This document shows positions 1 through 5,817 of a stretch of DNA of 7,400 nt, piece after piece; the stretch's first letter is position 1, and each line of letters begins with the position of its first letter. The notes under the pieces are model-generated. The model searched no databases, was not told where the DNA came from, and worked only from the letters and a program-made list of their open reading frames with translations. The DNA is taken from the NCBI GenBank assembly GCA_937891875.1, contig CALATR010000184.1, forward strand, positions 1 to 7,400, written 5' to 3'. A program made the translations under genes and the position numbers. Source of the stretch: an uncultured Pseudomonadota bacterium. GTDB lineage: Bacteria > Myxococcota_A > UBA796 > GCA-2862545.

Positions 1-440
1 CCCGCGCCGACCTCCCCACGCCGAGCCTGCCCGCACGCTGCCAGGCCGAGGGCGTGCCCGCCGGCCAGCCCATCCCGGTCGGTGATCGGCTGGAGCTCCT
101 GCGGGTCGACCTCTCGGACACCCGCACGTCGGGCCCTGACGACCCCGTCATCGTCGACCTGACCTGGCGCGCCAGCGGCCGCCTGCCCCCGGGCGACCTG
201 CAGTGGTACGCCGCCGGGGTCAAGGGCACCTGGCGCGCGACCACCGTGCCATGCGACGGCATGTGGGGCTTCGAACGCTTCGAGCCCGGGACCGTCGTGC
301 ACGACCGCGTGCTGCTGTTCCCCCCGGACGGCCTGGAGCCGGGGCAGGGGACCCTGCAGCTGGGCGTGAAGCTGGGCGATGAACGCCCGGAGTTCTCCGG
401 CGAGCGCTTCCTCGACGTGGGGACGATCGAGGTCGAGTAG
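1..440 (+). CDS. C-terminal fragment of a larger protein ending in a beta-rich domain (5' end outside window)
   Basis: The reading frame is open from base 3 to the TAG at 438-440 with no stop upstream, so the gene very probably begins before the window; a GTG at 54 has no convincing ribosome site and is unlikely to be the true start. The visible 145 residues contain no membrane segment. They are rich in beta-type stretches such as VIVDLTWRASG, then FEPGTVVHDRVLLFPPDG and GTLQLGVKLGDERPEF, ending in FLDVGTIEVE. This succession (hydrophobic strand with a Trp, 'PGTVV-D' turn, 'LGVKL-D' strand) resembles the Ig-like sandwich found at the C-terminus of some large membrane glycosyltransferases and related envelope proteins. 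That family link is tentative and comes from pattern only. The gene converges on the leftward unit with only 22 bases between the two stop codons. Confidence 0.7.
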   Translation, partial: RADLPTPSLPARCQAEGVPAGQPIPVGDRLELLRVDLSDTRTSGPDDPVIVDLTWRASGRLPPGDLQWYAAGVKGTWRATTVPCDGMWGFERFEPGTVVHDRVLLFPPDGLEPGQGTLQLGVKLGDERPEFSGERFLDVGTIEVE

Positions 441-462
441 CGTGGCGCCTGGGGCCCGTGCG

Positions 463-1260
463 CTAGCCCAGCTGGGCGACCGCCTCGTCGATGCGCCGGG
501 CTACGTCGGGATCTTCGCCCCGGTCGACGGTCTGGGCTGCCCGGCCGAGCCAGTGGCGGGCGTCCGCGTGGTCGCCGCGCTCGAGGGCGAGCTGGCCGAG
601 GACCCAGGCCGCGTGGGTGCGGGTCCGCGAGCCCACCTCGTCGTCGTCGGGCAGGCCGGCGAGCAGGGCGGCGCCGTCCTCGCCCCGCTGGACCCGGGAC
701 AGTCCGAGCACGAGCAGGGCCTCGCCGCGGCGCTCGGCGGACGCGAAGGTGGCGTCTGCCACCCGCTCCATGAGCAGGTGGGCCCGGCTCGACCAGCCGA
801 CCTCGGCGGCCTCCTCGGCCATCGCCCACAGGACCTCGCCCTCGCCGACGTCGTCCTTGGCGCCCGCCGCCTCGAACGCCCGGCTCGCGAGCTCGACCGC
901 CCGGCTGATCGGATCCTCGTCCCAGCCGCCCTGGAGGGTCGCGAGCTCGATCAGGCCGAGGCCTATCCACGCCGGGTGGCGTGCGAGGCGGTCGAGCGGG
1001 TGGTCGGTCGGCGGCTGGAGCAGGGCATCGCCGGCGCCGGCCAGCAGCGGCTCCCAGTCGGCGCGCTCGGGCACGAGCTCGGGGAGCAGGCGCAGCACGG
1101 ACGCCCGCACCCGGGCCACGCCGGGAACCGCGGCGAGCTCGTCGAGGAGCGCATCCTTGTGCATGCGGGCAAAGTGGAGGATCGCCCGGGGATCTACGTC
1201 GTCGCCCAGCGCGGGGACGAGCTCGAGGAAGGTGGCGCGATCTTCGGGAGACAGGGGCAC
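463..1260 (-). CDS. Helical TPR-like protein of unknown function, 265 aa
   Basis: The frame is open much further upstream, but that part only shadows the rhodanese gene. The GTG at 1260 is preferred because a GGAG (minus strand, 1269-1266) lies five bases before it and coding character begins there with MPLSPEDRATFLELVPALG. There is no signal peptide or membrane segment, so the protein is probably cytoplasmic. The sequence is Ala/Leu/Glu-rich and almost entirely helical by eye. Residues about 140-245 read as antiparallel helix pairs; the clearest TPR-like unit is about 213-245, with AAWVLGQLALERGDHADA placing W, LG, A and A at the usual positions. An N-terminal segment (about 20-65) also looks like paired helices. 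It follows the rhodanese gene by 32 bases on the same strand, so the two are probably cotranscribed. A protein-binding scaffold role is inference from the fold only. Confidence 0.8.
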   Translation of the reverse strand: MPLSPEDRATFLELVPALGDDVDPRAILHFARMHKDALLDELAAVPGVARVRASVLRLLPELVPERADWEPLLAGAGDALLQPPTDHPLDRLARHPAWIGLGLIELATLQGGWDEDPISRAVELASRAFEAAGAKDDVGEGEVLWAMAEEAAEVGWSSRAHLLMERVADATFASAERRGEALLVLGLSRVQRGEDGAALLAGLPDDDEVGSRTRTHAAWVLGQLALERGDHADARHWLGRAAQTVDRGEDPDVARRIDEAVAQLG

Positions 1261-1265
1261 GGCAG

Positions 1266-1269
1266 CTCC
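1266..1269 (-). promoter_or_regulatory. Ribosome binding site that fixes the GTG start at 1260
   Basis: On the minus strand the bases read GGAG followed by CTGCC and then GTG. The five-base spacing makes it a good Shine-Dalgarno site. It decides between a 265-residue protein and the much longer open frame that runs back through the rhodanese gene. Confidence 0.6.
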
Positions 1270-1292
1270 GGGCGGCGGTCCGCGGGGGCGGG

Positions 1293-1790
1293 CTAATACA
1301 CCGCCTGGTAGCCCTTCGCTTGCAGCGCAAACGCACGGCTCCAGGTGTGCAAGCGCGTGGTCGCCTCGCCGTCCGGGGTCACCAGCGGCTTGCCCGCGTG
1401 GGTCCACGCCAATGCGCTGCCCTTGAAGTTGGCGACGTCGTAGCCGCGCTCGGCCCAGGTCTCGGTCGTGGTGTGGGAGCGCACGCCCAGGGTGCAGTAG
1501 AACACCACCTTCTTGCCTGCGAATGCCTTGGGGTCCGCCTCGAATGCCTGCAGGGGGACCGCGCCGGGGAGCATCGACACCTGCCGCTCCTCCTCCGGGC
1601 GCACGTCGACCAGCACCATGTCTTCGTCGAGCTGCTCGACGGTCACCGTCGGCACGCGCTCCCGGCCCGCGACCATGGAGTCGTACAGGGCGTCCACGGA
1701 CGCGGCGGTGGGAGGCGCGGCCAGGGCGGTGGTCGCGACCATGACAAGGGCGACGATGCCGCCGAGCAGGGCCGAGAGGCGTCGGGTCAT
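1293..1790 (-). CDS. Exported single-domain rhodanese-like protein (sulfurtransferase fold), 165 aa
   Basis: This is a rhodanese domain carried outside the cytoplasm. With the start at 1790 the protein opens with a textbook signal peptide: two arginines (MTRR), a hydrophobic core of about 18 residues, and a cut after ALA near residue 24. The mature part shows VLVDVRPEEE (59-68, the CH2-A-like 'vDvR' element) and the active-site loop CTLGVRS (Cys99 to Ser105), matching the C-x4-R-[ST] pattern. GSALAWTHAGKPLV (124-137) is the usual C-terminal 'G-aW-aG-Plv' signature. The catalytic Cys is intact, so persulfide transfer or thiol redox chemistry in the periplasm is plausible; the sulfur donor and acceptor are unknown. 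A longer form starting at the ATG at 1871 is possible: it has AGGA (1880-1877) five bases upstream and adds 27 mostly basic residues before the signal core. The 1790 start has a poor ribosome site but the more normal signal peptide. Confidence 0.9.
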   Translation of the reverse strand: MTRRLSALLGGIVALVMVATTALAAPPTAASVDALYDSMVAGRERVPTVTVEQLDEDMVLVDVRPEEERQVSMLPGAVPLQAFEADPKAFAGKKVVFYCTLGVRSHTTTETWAERGYDVANFKGSALAWTHAGKPLVTPDGEATTRLHTWSRAFALQAKGYQAVY

Positions 1791-1869
1791 GGCCACCACG
1801 TACCGCAACCCGCGCGGCAACGTCCACTTGTGCTTCCACTTCGTCAGGTTCGGGTTACCAGCCGCCGAC
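1791..1869. promoter_or_regulatory. Divergent intergenic region between the rhodanese unit and the rightward block
   Basis: If the starts at 1790 (minus) and 1870 (plus) are right, this 79-base stretch must hold promoters for both directions. No good -35/-10 pair of the housekeeping type is visible on either strand. The stretch is less GC-rich than its surroundings but has G or C at almost every third position in the frame shared by both strands, as coding DNA would. It could therefore instead encode an N-terminal extension of the rhodanese (start at 1871) or of the rightward gene. Confidence 0.35.
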
Positions 1870-3024
1870 ATGTCGATCCTGTCAGCCGAGCTCGTCGATC
1901 GCGCGCGGACCCTCGGAGGGAAGGGGCCGCTGCCCCCCTGGCCAGGCGTCCTCGTCGACGGGGATGTGGGTGGCTTGGAAGAGCGCATCGAAGCTGCCGT
2001 CTCCTGCATGCGGGGCGCGCGTGAGGCGGTCGCCGCGGCGTGGAACCAGGCCCCGGGTCACGGGCTGGTGGGCCTTGGACGCCTCTGGGCGCTCGGCGTT
2101 GCAGCCGCGGACGGCTGGGACCTGGGCATGGTCGGACCGCGCACGCTGACCATCCGGCGGGACGGCAAGCGGGCGGTGCTCCTGCCCATCAGCGTGCCCG
2201 CCCCGCGCCCCCCGGACGCCGGCCTGGCGGAGCTCCGCCGCCGCCTGCGCGGGGTGTTCGAGCGTCGCCCCTGGAGCCTCGTCGTGCGCCGTCCCCTCCC
2301 GGACGAGTTCGACATCGACCGCCTCGTGGAGCCCGTGCGCATGTGGCTCGCCGCGCTCGAGCGGGGTCGCTGGGACGGGGACTACGCCATCTACGAGGAC
2401 GGGGGCGTCTCCCTGGAGCTTCGGGTCTTCCAGGCGGACGCCCGCCTCGGCGACCTCGACGACTCCGATCCGGACGCGACCCTCGAGTCCCTGCCCGCGG
2501 ACCTGGACCTTTCCGCAGACGCCGAGCCCCGCCCCGAGCGCAACGGGCTCGTGATGGTGCTGCCCCGGCTGGACGGGGACCTGCTCGCCAGCGACGTCAC
2601 GGAGCGGATCATCGCCGCGGTCCAGGCCGCCGACGCCCCGGACAACCTGCCGCTCATCCCGGTGCTCGTGCGCGGTGCCCCCTGGCGCATGCCTCGCCGC
2701 CGCCGGCTGGAGCTGCTCTACGGCAAGCTCCTCGAGAGCCACACCGGCCCCGACGGCGCCACCCAGGTCGCCTTCCGCCGTCCTGCCGGAGCGCTCTTCG
2801 GTCGCCCCGAGCTCGACAACGTGTCGGCCGTGTGGTGGCTCGGCGCGGACGGGTCCGATGCCCTGTCGCCGCGGGGTCATGCGGACGAGAACCCCTGGGG
2901 CCGTTTTCCCGGCGAAGGACCTCGGTTCTCCGGTACTCGGCTCTCGGTGCTGGCCACGGGTCCGGAGGACGACGGCTCGCCGGCCTCGCTGTCCTGGCTC
3001 AACGGCGGCATCATTCGCCGCTAG
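1870..3024 (+). CDS. Conserved-looking protein of unknown function, 384 aa
   Basis: The frame is open from 1513, but the part before 1870 overlaps the rhodanese gene antisense and reads as shadow. The ATG at 1870 begins MSILSAELVDRARTLGG; no clear Shine-Dalgarno site precedes it, so the start is uncertain. The protein is soluble, with no signal peptide or membrane span. By eye it has three parts. An N-terminal part (about 1-110) contains PLPPWPGVLVDGDVGGLEER and APGHGLVGLGRLWALGVAAADGW. A middle alpha/beta part (about 115-190) contains RRPLPDEFDIDRLVEPVRMW and DGDYAIYEDGGVSLEL. A C-terminal part (about 225-384) contains NLPLIPVLVRGAPWRMPRRR and NVSAVWWLG, linked by an acidic segment (about 189-222). 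I do not recognise the family; no nuclease, kinase or nucleotide-binding motif is convincing. It lies 27 bases before the first Cys-rich lipoprotein gene and may be cotranscribed with it. Confidence 0.82.
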   Translation: MSILSAELVDRARTLGGKGPLPPWPGVLVDGDVGGLEERIEAAVSCMRGAREAVAAAWNQAPGHGLVGLGRLWALGVAAADGWDLGMVGPRTLTIRRDGKRAVLLPISVPAPRPPDAGLAELRRRLRGVFERRPWSLVVRRPLPDEFDIDRLVEPVRMWLAALERGRWDGDYAIYEDGGVSLELRVFQADARLGDLDDSDPDATLESLPADLDLSADAEPRPERNGLVMVLPRLDGDLLASDVTERIIAAVQAADAPDNLPLIPVLVRGAPWRMPRRRRLELLYGKLLESHTGPDGATQVAFRRPAGALFGRPELDNVSAVWWLGADGSDALSPRGHADENPWGRFPGEGPRFSGTRLSVLATGPEDDGSPASLSWLNGGIIRR

Positions 3025-3042
3025 GCTGTGCGCGGAAGAGAT

Positions 3043-3049
3043 GGAGGAG
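3043..3049 (+). promoter_or_regulatory. Strong ribosome binding site for the first Cys-rich lipoprotein
   Basis: GGAGGAG lies just before the ATG at 3052 in the context GGAGGAGTGATG. It supports 3052 rather than the in-frame GTG at 3028, and from 3052 the protein has a compact lipoprotein signal peptide. Confidence 0.6.
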
Positions 3050-3051
3050 TG

Positions 3052-3399
3052 ATGCGGAGCCCCCGAATCCCAGCGCTGGGTGTGCTCCTGGTCTTGCTGA
3101 CGGCGTGCTCGCTGTCGGACGAGAAGTTCCAGGAGGACTACCCCGACCAGGTCTGCACCTACTACCAGTCGTGCGACCCGCCGTACTTCCCCGACCAGGC
3201 CAACTGCGTCGACGAGCAGCAGCAGGACCTCCCCGAGGTCGACACCTGCACCTTCGACAAGGACACCGCCAAGGCCTGCCTCGACGCCCTGTCCGGCCTG
3301 CAGTGCGACGGCGCCGCGCGCAACTTCCCGACCTCCTGCGCCATCGACGCGGTCTACGATTGCAGCGGCGGCGGGTCGACGGACGACACCGATGGCTGA
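3052..3399 (+). CDS. Small Cys-rich lipoprotein with Asp/Thr tail, 115 aa (copy A)
   Basis: Starting at ATG 3052 the protein begins MRSPRIPALGVLLVLLTAC, a short type II signal peptide with lipobox LTAC and lipidated Cys19. Ser follows the Cys, which by the usual rule favours the outer membrane. The mature part holds eight more cysteines (35, 41, 52, 66, 76, 85, 96, 104), an even number suited to four disulfides. A helix of the form DKDTAKACLDALSGLQC spans 69-85. The C-terminus is a short flexible GGGSTDDTDG tail, a style often seen in Myxococcota surface proteins. No catalytic motif is visible, so it is most simply a disulfide-stabilised surface protein of unknown role. The next gene, 25 bases downstream, encodes a relative with the same cysteine plan. 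What is seen: lipobox, cysteine count and tail; the disulfides are inferred. Confidence 0.88.
   Translation: MRSPRIPALGVLLVLLTACSLSDEKFQEDYPDQVCTYYQSCDPPYFPDQANCVDEQQQDLPEVDTCTFDKDTAKACLDALSGLQCDGAARNFPTSCAIDAVYDCSGGGSTDDTDG
3379..3392 (+). repeat. Asp/Thr tail repeat, copy in lipoprotein A
   Basis: The bases acggacgacaccga, encoding part of the DDTD tail, recur with one mismatch at 3812-3825 in the tail of lipoprotein B. The two copies sit at equivalent places near the 3' ends of adjacent related genes. Low-complexity coding or shared ancestry would both explain them. Confidence 0.45.
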
Positions 3400-3413
3400 G
3401 CGCCGGCCGCCCC

Positions 3414-3419
3414 GAGGAG
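3414..3419 (+). promoter_or_regulatory. Ribosome binding site that decides the start of lipoprotein B
   Basis: GAGGAG lies five bases before the ATG at 3425 (context GAGGAGTGACCATG). It favours this start over the in-frame ATG at 3392, which lies inside the end of the preceding gene and would put eleven extra residues before the signal peptide. Confidence 0.65.
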
Positions 3420-3424
3420 TGACC

Positions 3425-3832
3425 ATGCCCCCCCGCCAACGTCTCCTGCTCGTCGGAGCCGCTGCCCTGCTCGCGCTGACCGCGTGCAAGGTCAAGGAAG
3501 ACCGCCTCGTCAGCGAGCTCACGACCGGCGACTGCGCCTACGCGCTCGCCTGCTGGGACGAGAGCGTGCTGACCCAGTACGGCTGGACCGACCAGGAGAC
3601 CTGTGAGGCCGACCACGGCCCGGTCGTCGCGAGACTGCCGGTGGACTGCGCGGTCTACGACCCCAAGAAGGCCCGCGAGTGCATCAAGGCGCTGGACGAG
3701 CGGCAGTGCGGCGAGTCCGACGATCCGACCGACCTCGGGCGTCCCGCGGCCTGCGAAGAGGTGTTCGCGTCCTGTGAAGGCGGGGACACCGAGGACACGG
3801 ACAGTGTAGAAACGGACGACACGGACGCGTGA
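3425..3832 (+). CDS. Small Cys-rich lipoprotein with Asp/Thr tail, 135 aa (copy B)
   Basis: The signal peptide is MPPRQRLLLVGAAALLALTA, followed by the lipidated Cys21 (lipobox LTAC). As in copy A, exactly 15 residues separate the lipid Cys from the next Cys, followed by C-x5-C. There are again eight mature cysteines (37, 43, 60, 75, 86, 95, 110, 117). The best-conserved segment is YDPKKARECIKALDERQC (78-95), which lines up with DKDTAKACLDALSGLQC of copy A, including the C-x8-C spacing. The tail DTEDTDSVETDDTDA is longer and more acidic than in copy A. I read the two as diverged tandem duplicates, about 115 and 135 residues, anchored in the envelope. Lys at +2 after the lipid Cys differs from the Ser of copy A, so sorting may differ. 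Function is unknown. Confidence 0.88.
   Translation: MPPRQRLLLVGAAALLALTACKVKEDRLVSELTTGDCAYALACWDESVLTQYGWTDQETCEADHGPVVARLPVDCAVYDPKKARECIKALDERQCGESDDPTDLGRPAACEEVFASCEGGDTEDTDSVETDDTDA
3812..3825 (+). repeat. Asp/Thr tail repeat, copy in lipoprotein B
   Basis: The bases acggacgacacgga match 13 of 14 positions of 3379-3392. The copy encodes part of the TDDTDA tail and lies within a run of GAC/ACG/ACC codons. Confidence 0.45.
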
Positions 3833-3861
3833 GGCGCGCTCGCGTGTCCACCAACAGCTCG

Positions 3862-3880
3862 GGCCGGCCAGCGGCCGGTC
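3862..3880 (+). terminator. Strong GC-rich hairpin after the lipoprotein genes, possible terminator
   Basis: GGCCGGCC, loop AGC, then GGCCGGTC form an 8-bp stem with one G-T pair, 30 bases after the stop of lipoprotein B. There is no T-run behind it, so it is not a classical intrinsic terminator. It could be a terminator of the kind tolerated in GC-rich genomes, a transcript-stabilising structure, or a protein site. Confidence 0.4.
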
Positions 3881-3913
3881 ACCCGGAGCGCGGTCACCCC
3901 GCCCGATGGTCAC
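3876..3913 (+). promoter_or_regulatory. Three evenly spaced GGTCAC direct repeats upstream of the discoidin/NHL gene
   Basis: CGGTCACCC occurs at 3876-3884 and 3891-3899, and a third GGTCAC lies at 3908-3913. The core words begin at 3877, 3892 and 3908, i.e. 15 and 16 bases apart, ending about 30 bases before the start codon at 3946. The arrangement looks like an iterated regulator site or operator, though no -10/-35 elements are evident. The first copy overlaps the right arm of the hairpin. Confidence 0.35.
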
Positions 3914-3933
3914 ACGGCCCCAGGGCGACTCGT

Positions 3934-3938
3934 AGGAG
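3934..3938 (+). promoter_or_regulatory. Ribosome binding site fixing the start at 3946
   Basis: AGGAG lies seven bases before ATG 3946. It rules out the 39 upstream codons of the open frame, which are spacer DNA, and places a normal signal peptide at the N-terminus. Confidence 0.65.
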
Positions 3939-3945
3939 AGCAGGC

Positions 3946-5817
3946 ATGCTGCGTCCCCCCCACAGCCTCATCCCCAGCCTCGTCCTCGCGGCGGCGACCC
4001 TCGCCGCACCGCTGGTCGCGCACGCCGGCACCCCCCGGGCCTCCTCGGAGCTCCGCGACTCGGACGGCAACCGCCACCGCGCGACCGACGCGTTCGACGG
4101 CCTGCTCCAGACGGGCTGGGCCGAGGGTGAGGATGGCACGGGCGACGGCTCCTGGATCGAGCTGCCGTTCGACCGCCCGGTCGAGGTCAAGACCATCAGC
4201 ATCTGGCCGGGCAACCTCTCCAACGGCCGTCGCTCCCTGTCCGAGTACAGCCGTCCGCGCACGGTCACCGTGACCCTGTTCACGACCGACCGCGAGGAGA
4301 TCACGAAGGAGGTCCGGCTGCAGGACGGCGGCATGGAGCGCGTCGGCCCGCAGCGCGTCGACATCGACATCGAGGGCAAGGCGACGAAGCTCCGCGTGTC
4401 CATCGACGAGACCTACGAAGGCGGCGTCTTCACCGACACCTTCATCTCCGAGATCGCCGTCAACTTCGACGAGGGCGCCACCCCCGCGGTGGTCGAGCGC
4501 CTGCAGGAGTACGTGGACAGCGACGCGGGCAAGAAGGCCCAGGAGAAGAGCCGCGACGCGGTGGTGGAGCTGTTCAAGAAGATCCGCGCCGAGCAGTTCG
4601 GCGATCGGGACAGCCTGCACGAGCTCATGGACCGCGCCGGCGACGGCCCGCCCCACCTGCGTCGCCAGCTCACCCGCGTGCCGTACGGCTTCCGGGTCCA
4701 GGCCCTGCCGCCCGATCCCGACGCCATGGAGGCCCTGCGCAAGCTCAAGGACGCCAACGCGATCCCGGCGTTCGAGATGGCGGCCCTGCGCAGCTCGGGC
4801 AAAGAGCAGCAGCTCTACACGCTCCAGGTCGAGTACTTCTACGCCCTGCAGGAGCTGATCGGCGGCGGTGACCGCAACATCCCGATCTGGGGTCAGGAGG
4901 GCTGGGAGGACGGCGCACTGCGCAGCTTCGGCGAGCCCATCAACCTCGAGGCGGACCAGTACGGCGACCTCTACATCGCCGATGTCGGCAACCACCGCAT
5001 CCAGCGCTTCACCAGCCAGGGCCGCCATGACCGCATCTGGGGCGCGCCCGAGGCGGACATCGCCAACGTGTGGTTCAACACGACCCGCCCGTACTACGTC
5101 GCCGGCCGCGCGCCGGGCGAGGAGCCGGGCCAGTTCATCAACCCCGTCAGCATCGACCTCATCCCCGGCAAGGACGCCGACGAGATGATCGTGCTGGACG
5201 CCAAGGGGCGGGTGCAGCTCTTCGACGAGGAGGGCAAGCCCACCATCGGCTGGACCGTCCGCAGCAACGACGACATCTCCCCCGGCGTCGGCGGCGAGGG
5301 CTACATCCGCTACGCCAAGGGGAAGATCATCGTCGTCTGGGGCAACGAGATCTTCGTCTACGGCAGGGACAGCGAAGAGCTCAACATGTGGAAGACCCAG
5401 GACGGCGTGCCCAACGGCGTCGAGGTCCTCAAGAACGGCAAGCTGCTGATGATCTTCGGCGACGAGGCCATCCAGTACAGCGTCGACGGCTTCCGCCACG
5501 GCACCCTCATCGAGGTCGACGACCTCGGGCCGGGGATCGAGAACTGGGACATCACCCTGGACGAGAAGAAGAAGCTCTGGGTGATCACCGACACCGGCAT
5601 CCTGGCCAAGTACAAGAAGCCCGGAAAGCTGGATTACACCCTCAATGTCTCCGAGGTCGACCTCATCCTCCCGCGCCTCGCGGTGTCCGACTCCCTCGCC
5701 TACATCGTCGAGCGGGACCGGGTGCTCAAGATCGACGCCCTCGAGCTGAAGAAGAAGCTCGATCTGGCGGAGGAGGAGGCCGCGGAGGCCGCAGCTACGG
5801 AAGAAGGAGCGCAGTGA
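3946..5817 (+). CDS. Exported NADase-type/discoidin-like domain plus NHL-repeat propeller protein, 623 aa
   Basis: A signal peptide (1-27, cut after LVAHA) is followed by a galactose-binding-like sandwich at about 30-175. Its landmarks are ASSEL, ATDAFDGLLQTGWAEGEDG, GSWIELPFDRPVEVKTISIW and DTFISEIAVNF, the pattern of the 'NADase-type glycan-binding' discoidin relatives. A helical linker (about 180-305) joins it to a beta-propeller region. NHL-like repeats are clear at about 323-358 (FGEPINLEADQYGDLYIADV, then GNHRIQRF) and about 395-430 (INPVSIDL, MIVLDAKGRVQLFDEEG), with weaker strand sets to about 595. The tail (597-623) is a charged Lys/Glu/Ala helix. The protein has no cysteine, in contrast to its neighbours. 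Despite the domain name no NADase catalytic domain is present. A secreted carbohydrate- or protein-binding role is likely; the ligand is unknown. Its stop overlaps the start of the next gene by four bases, pointing to coupled translation. Confidence 0.9.
   Translation: MLRPPHSLIPSLVLAAATLAAPLVAHAGTPRASSELRDSDGNRHRATDAFDGLLQTGWAEGEDGTGDGSWIELPFDRPVEVKTISIWPGNLSNGRRSLSEYSRPRTVTVTLFTTDREEITKEVRLQDGGMERVGPQRVDIDIEGKATKLRVSIDETYEGGVFTDTFISEIAVNFDEGATPAVVERLQEYVDSDAGKKAQEKSRDAVVELFKKIRAEQFGDRDSLHELMDRAGDGPPHLRRQLTRVPYGFRVQALPPDPDAMEALRKLKDANAIPAFEMAALRSSGKEQQLYTLQVEYFYALQELIGGGDRNIPIWGQEGWEDGALRSFGEPINLEADQYGDLYIADVGNHRIQRFTSQGRHDRIWGAPEADIANVWFNTTRPYYVAGRAPGEEPGQFINPVSIDLIPGKDADEMIVLDAKGRVQLFDEEGKPTIGWTVRSNDDISPGVGGEGYIRYAKGKIIVVWGNEIFVYGRDSEELNMWKTQDGVPNGVEVLKNGKLLMIFGDEAIQYSVDGFRHGTLIEVDDLGPGIENWDITLDEKKKLWVITDTGILAKYKKPGKLDYTLNVSEVDLILPRLAVSDSLAYIVERDRVLKIDALELKKKLDLAEEEAAEAAATEEGAQ
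5804..5809 (+). promoter_or_regulatory. Ribosome binding site inside the end of the upstream gene
   Basis: AAGGAG lies four bases before the GTG at 5814, within the last codons of the discoidin/NHL gene. With the GTGA stop/start overlap at 5814-5817 it supports a GTG start and coupled translation. Confidence 0.65.

Noticed and set aside
449..477. Possible bidirectional terminator between the converging genes (CTGGG/CCCAG stem and the GCCCAGCTGGGC palindrome)
   Set aside because: The stem is only five pairs with a 13-base loop, the palindrome lies inside the coding end of the minus gene, and neither has a T-run.
379..1296. Plus-strand open frame of 305 codons opposite the TPR-like gene
   Set aside because: The minus-strand reading has a GGAG-supported start and helical repeat character; the plus reading is Gly/Arg/Pro-rich with no motif.
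1882..3522. Long minus-strand open frame of 546 codons across the unknown gene and lipoprotein A
   Set aside because: It is antisense to three genes with good starts or clear signal peptides, and its product is Arg/Gly/Val-rich without motifs; a mirror frame of GC-rich coding DNA.
3776..3832. GAC/ACG-rich stretch as a CRISPR-like or tandem DNA repeat array
   Set aside because: It is in-frame low-complexity coding for the Asp/Thr tail; no constant repeat unit with spacers exists.
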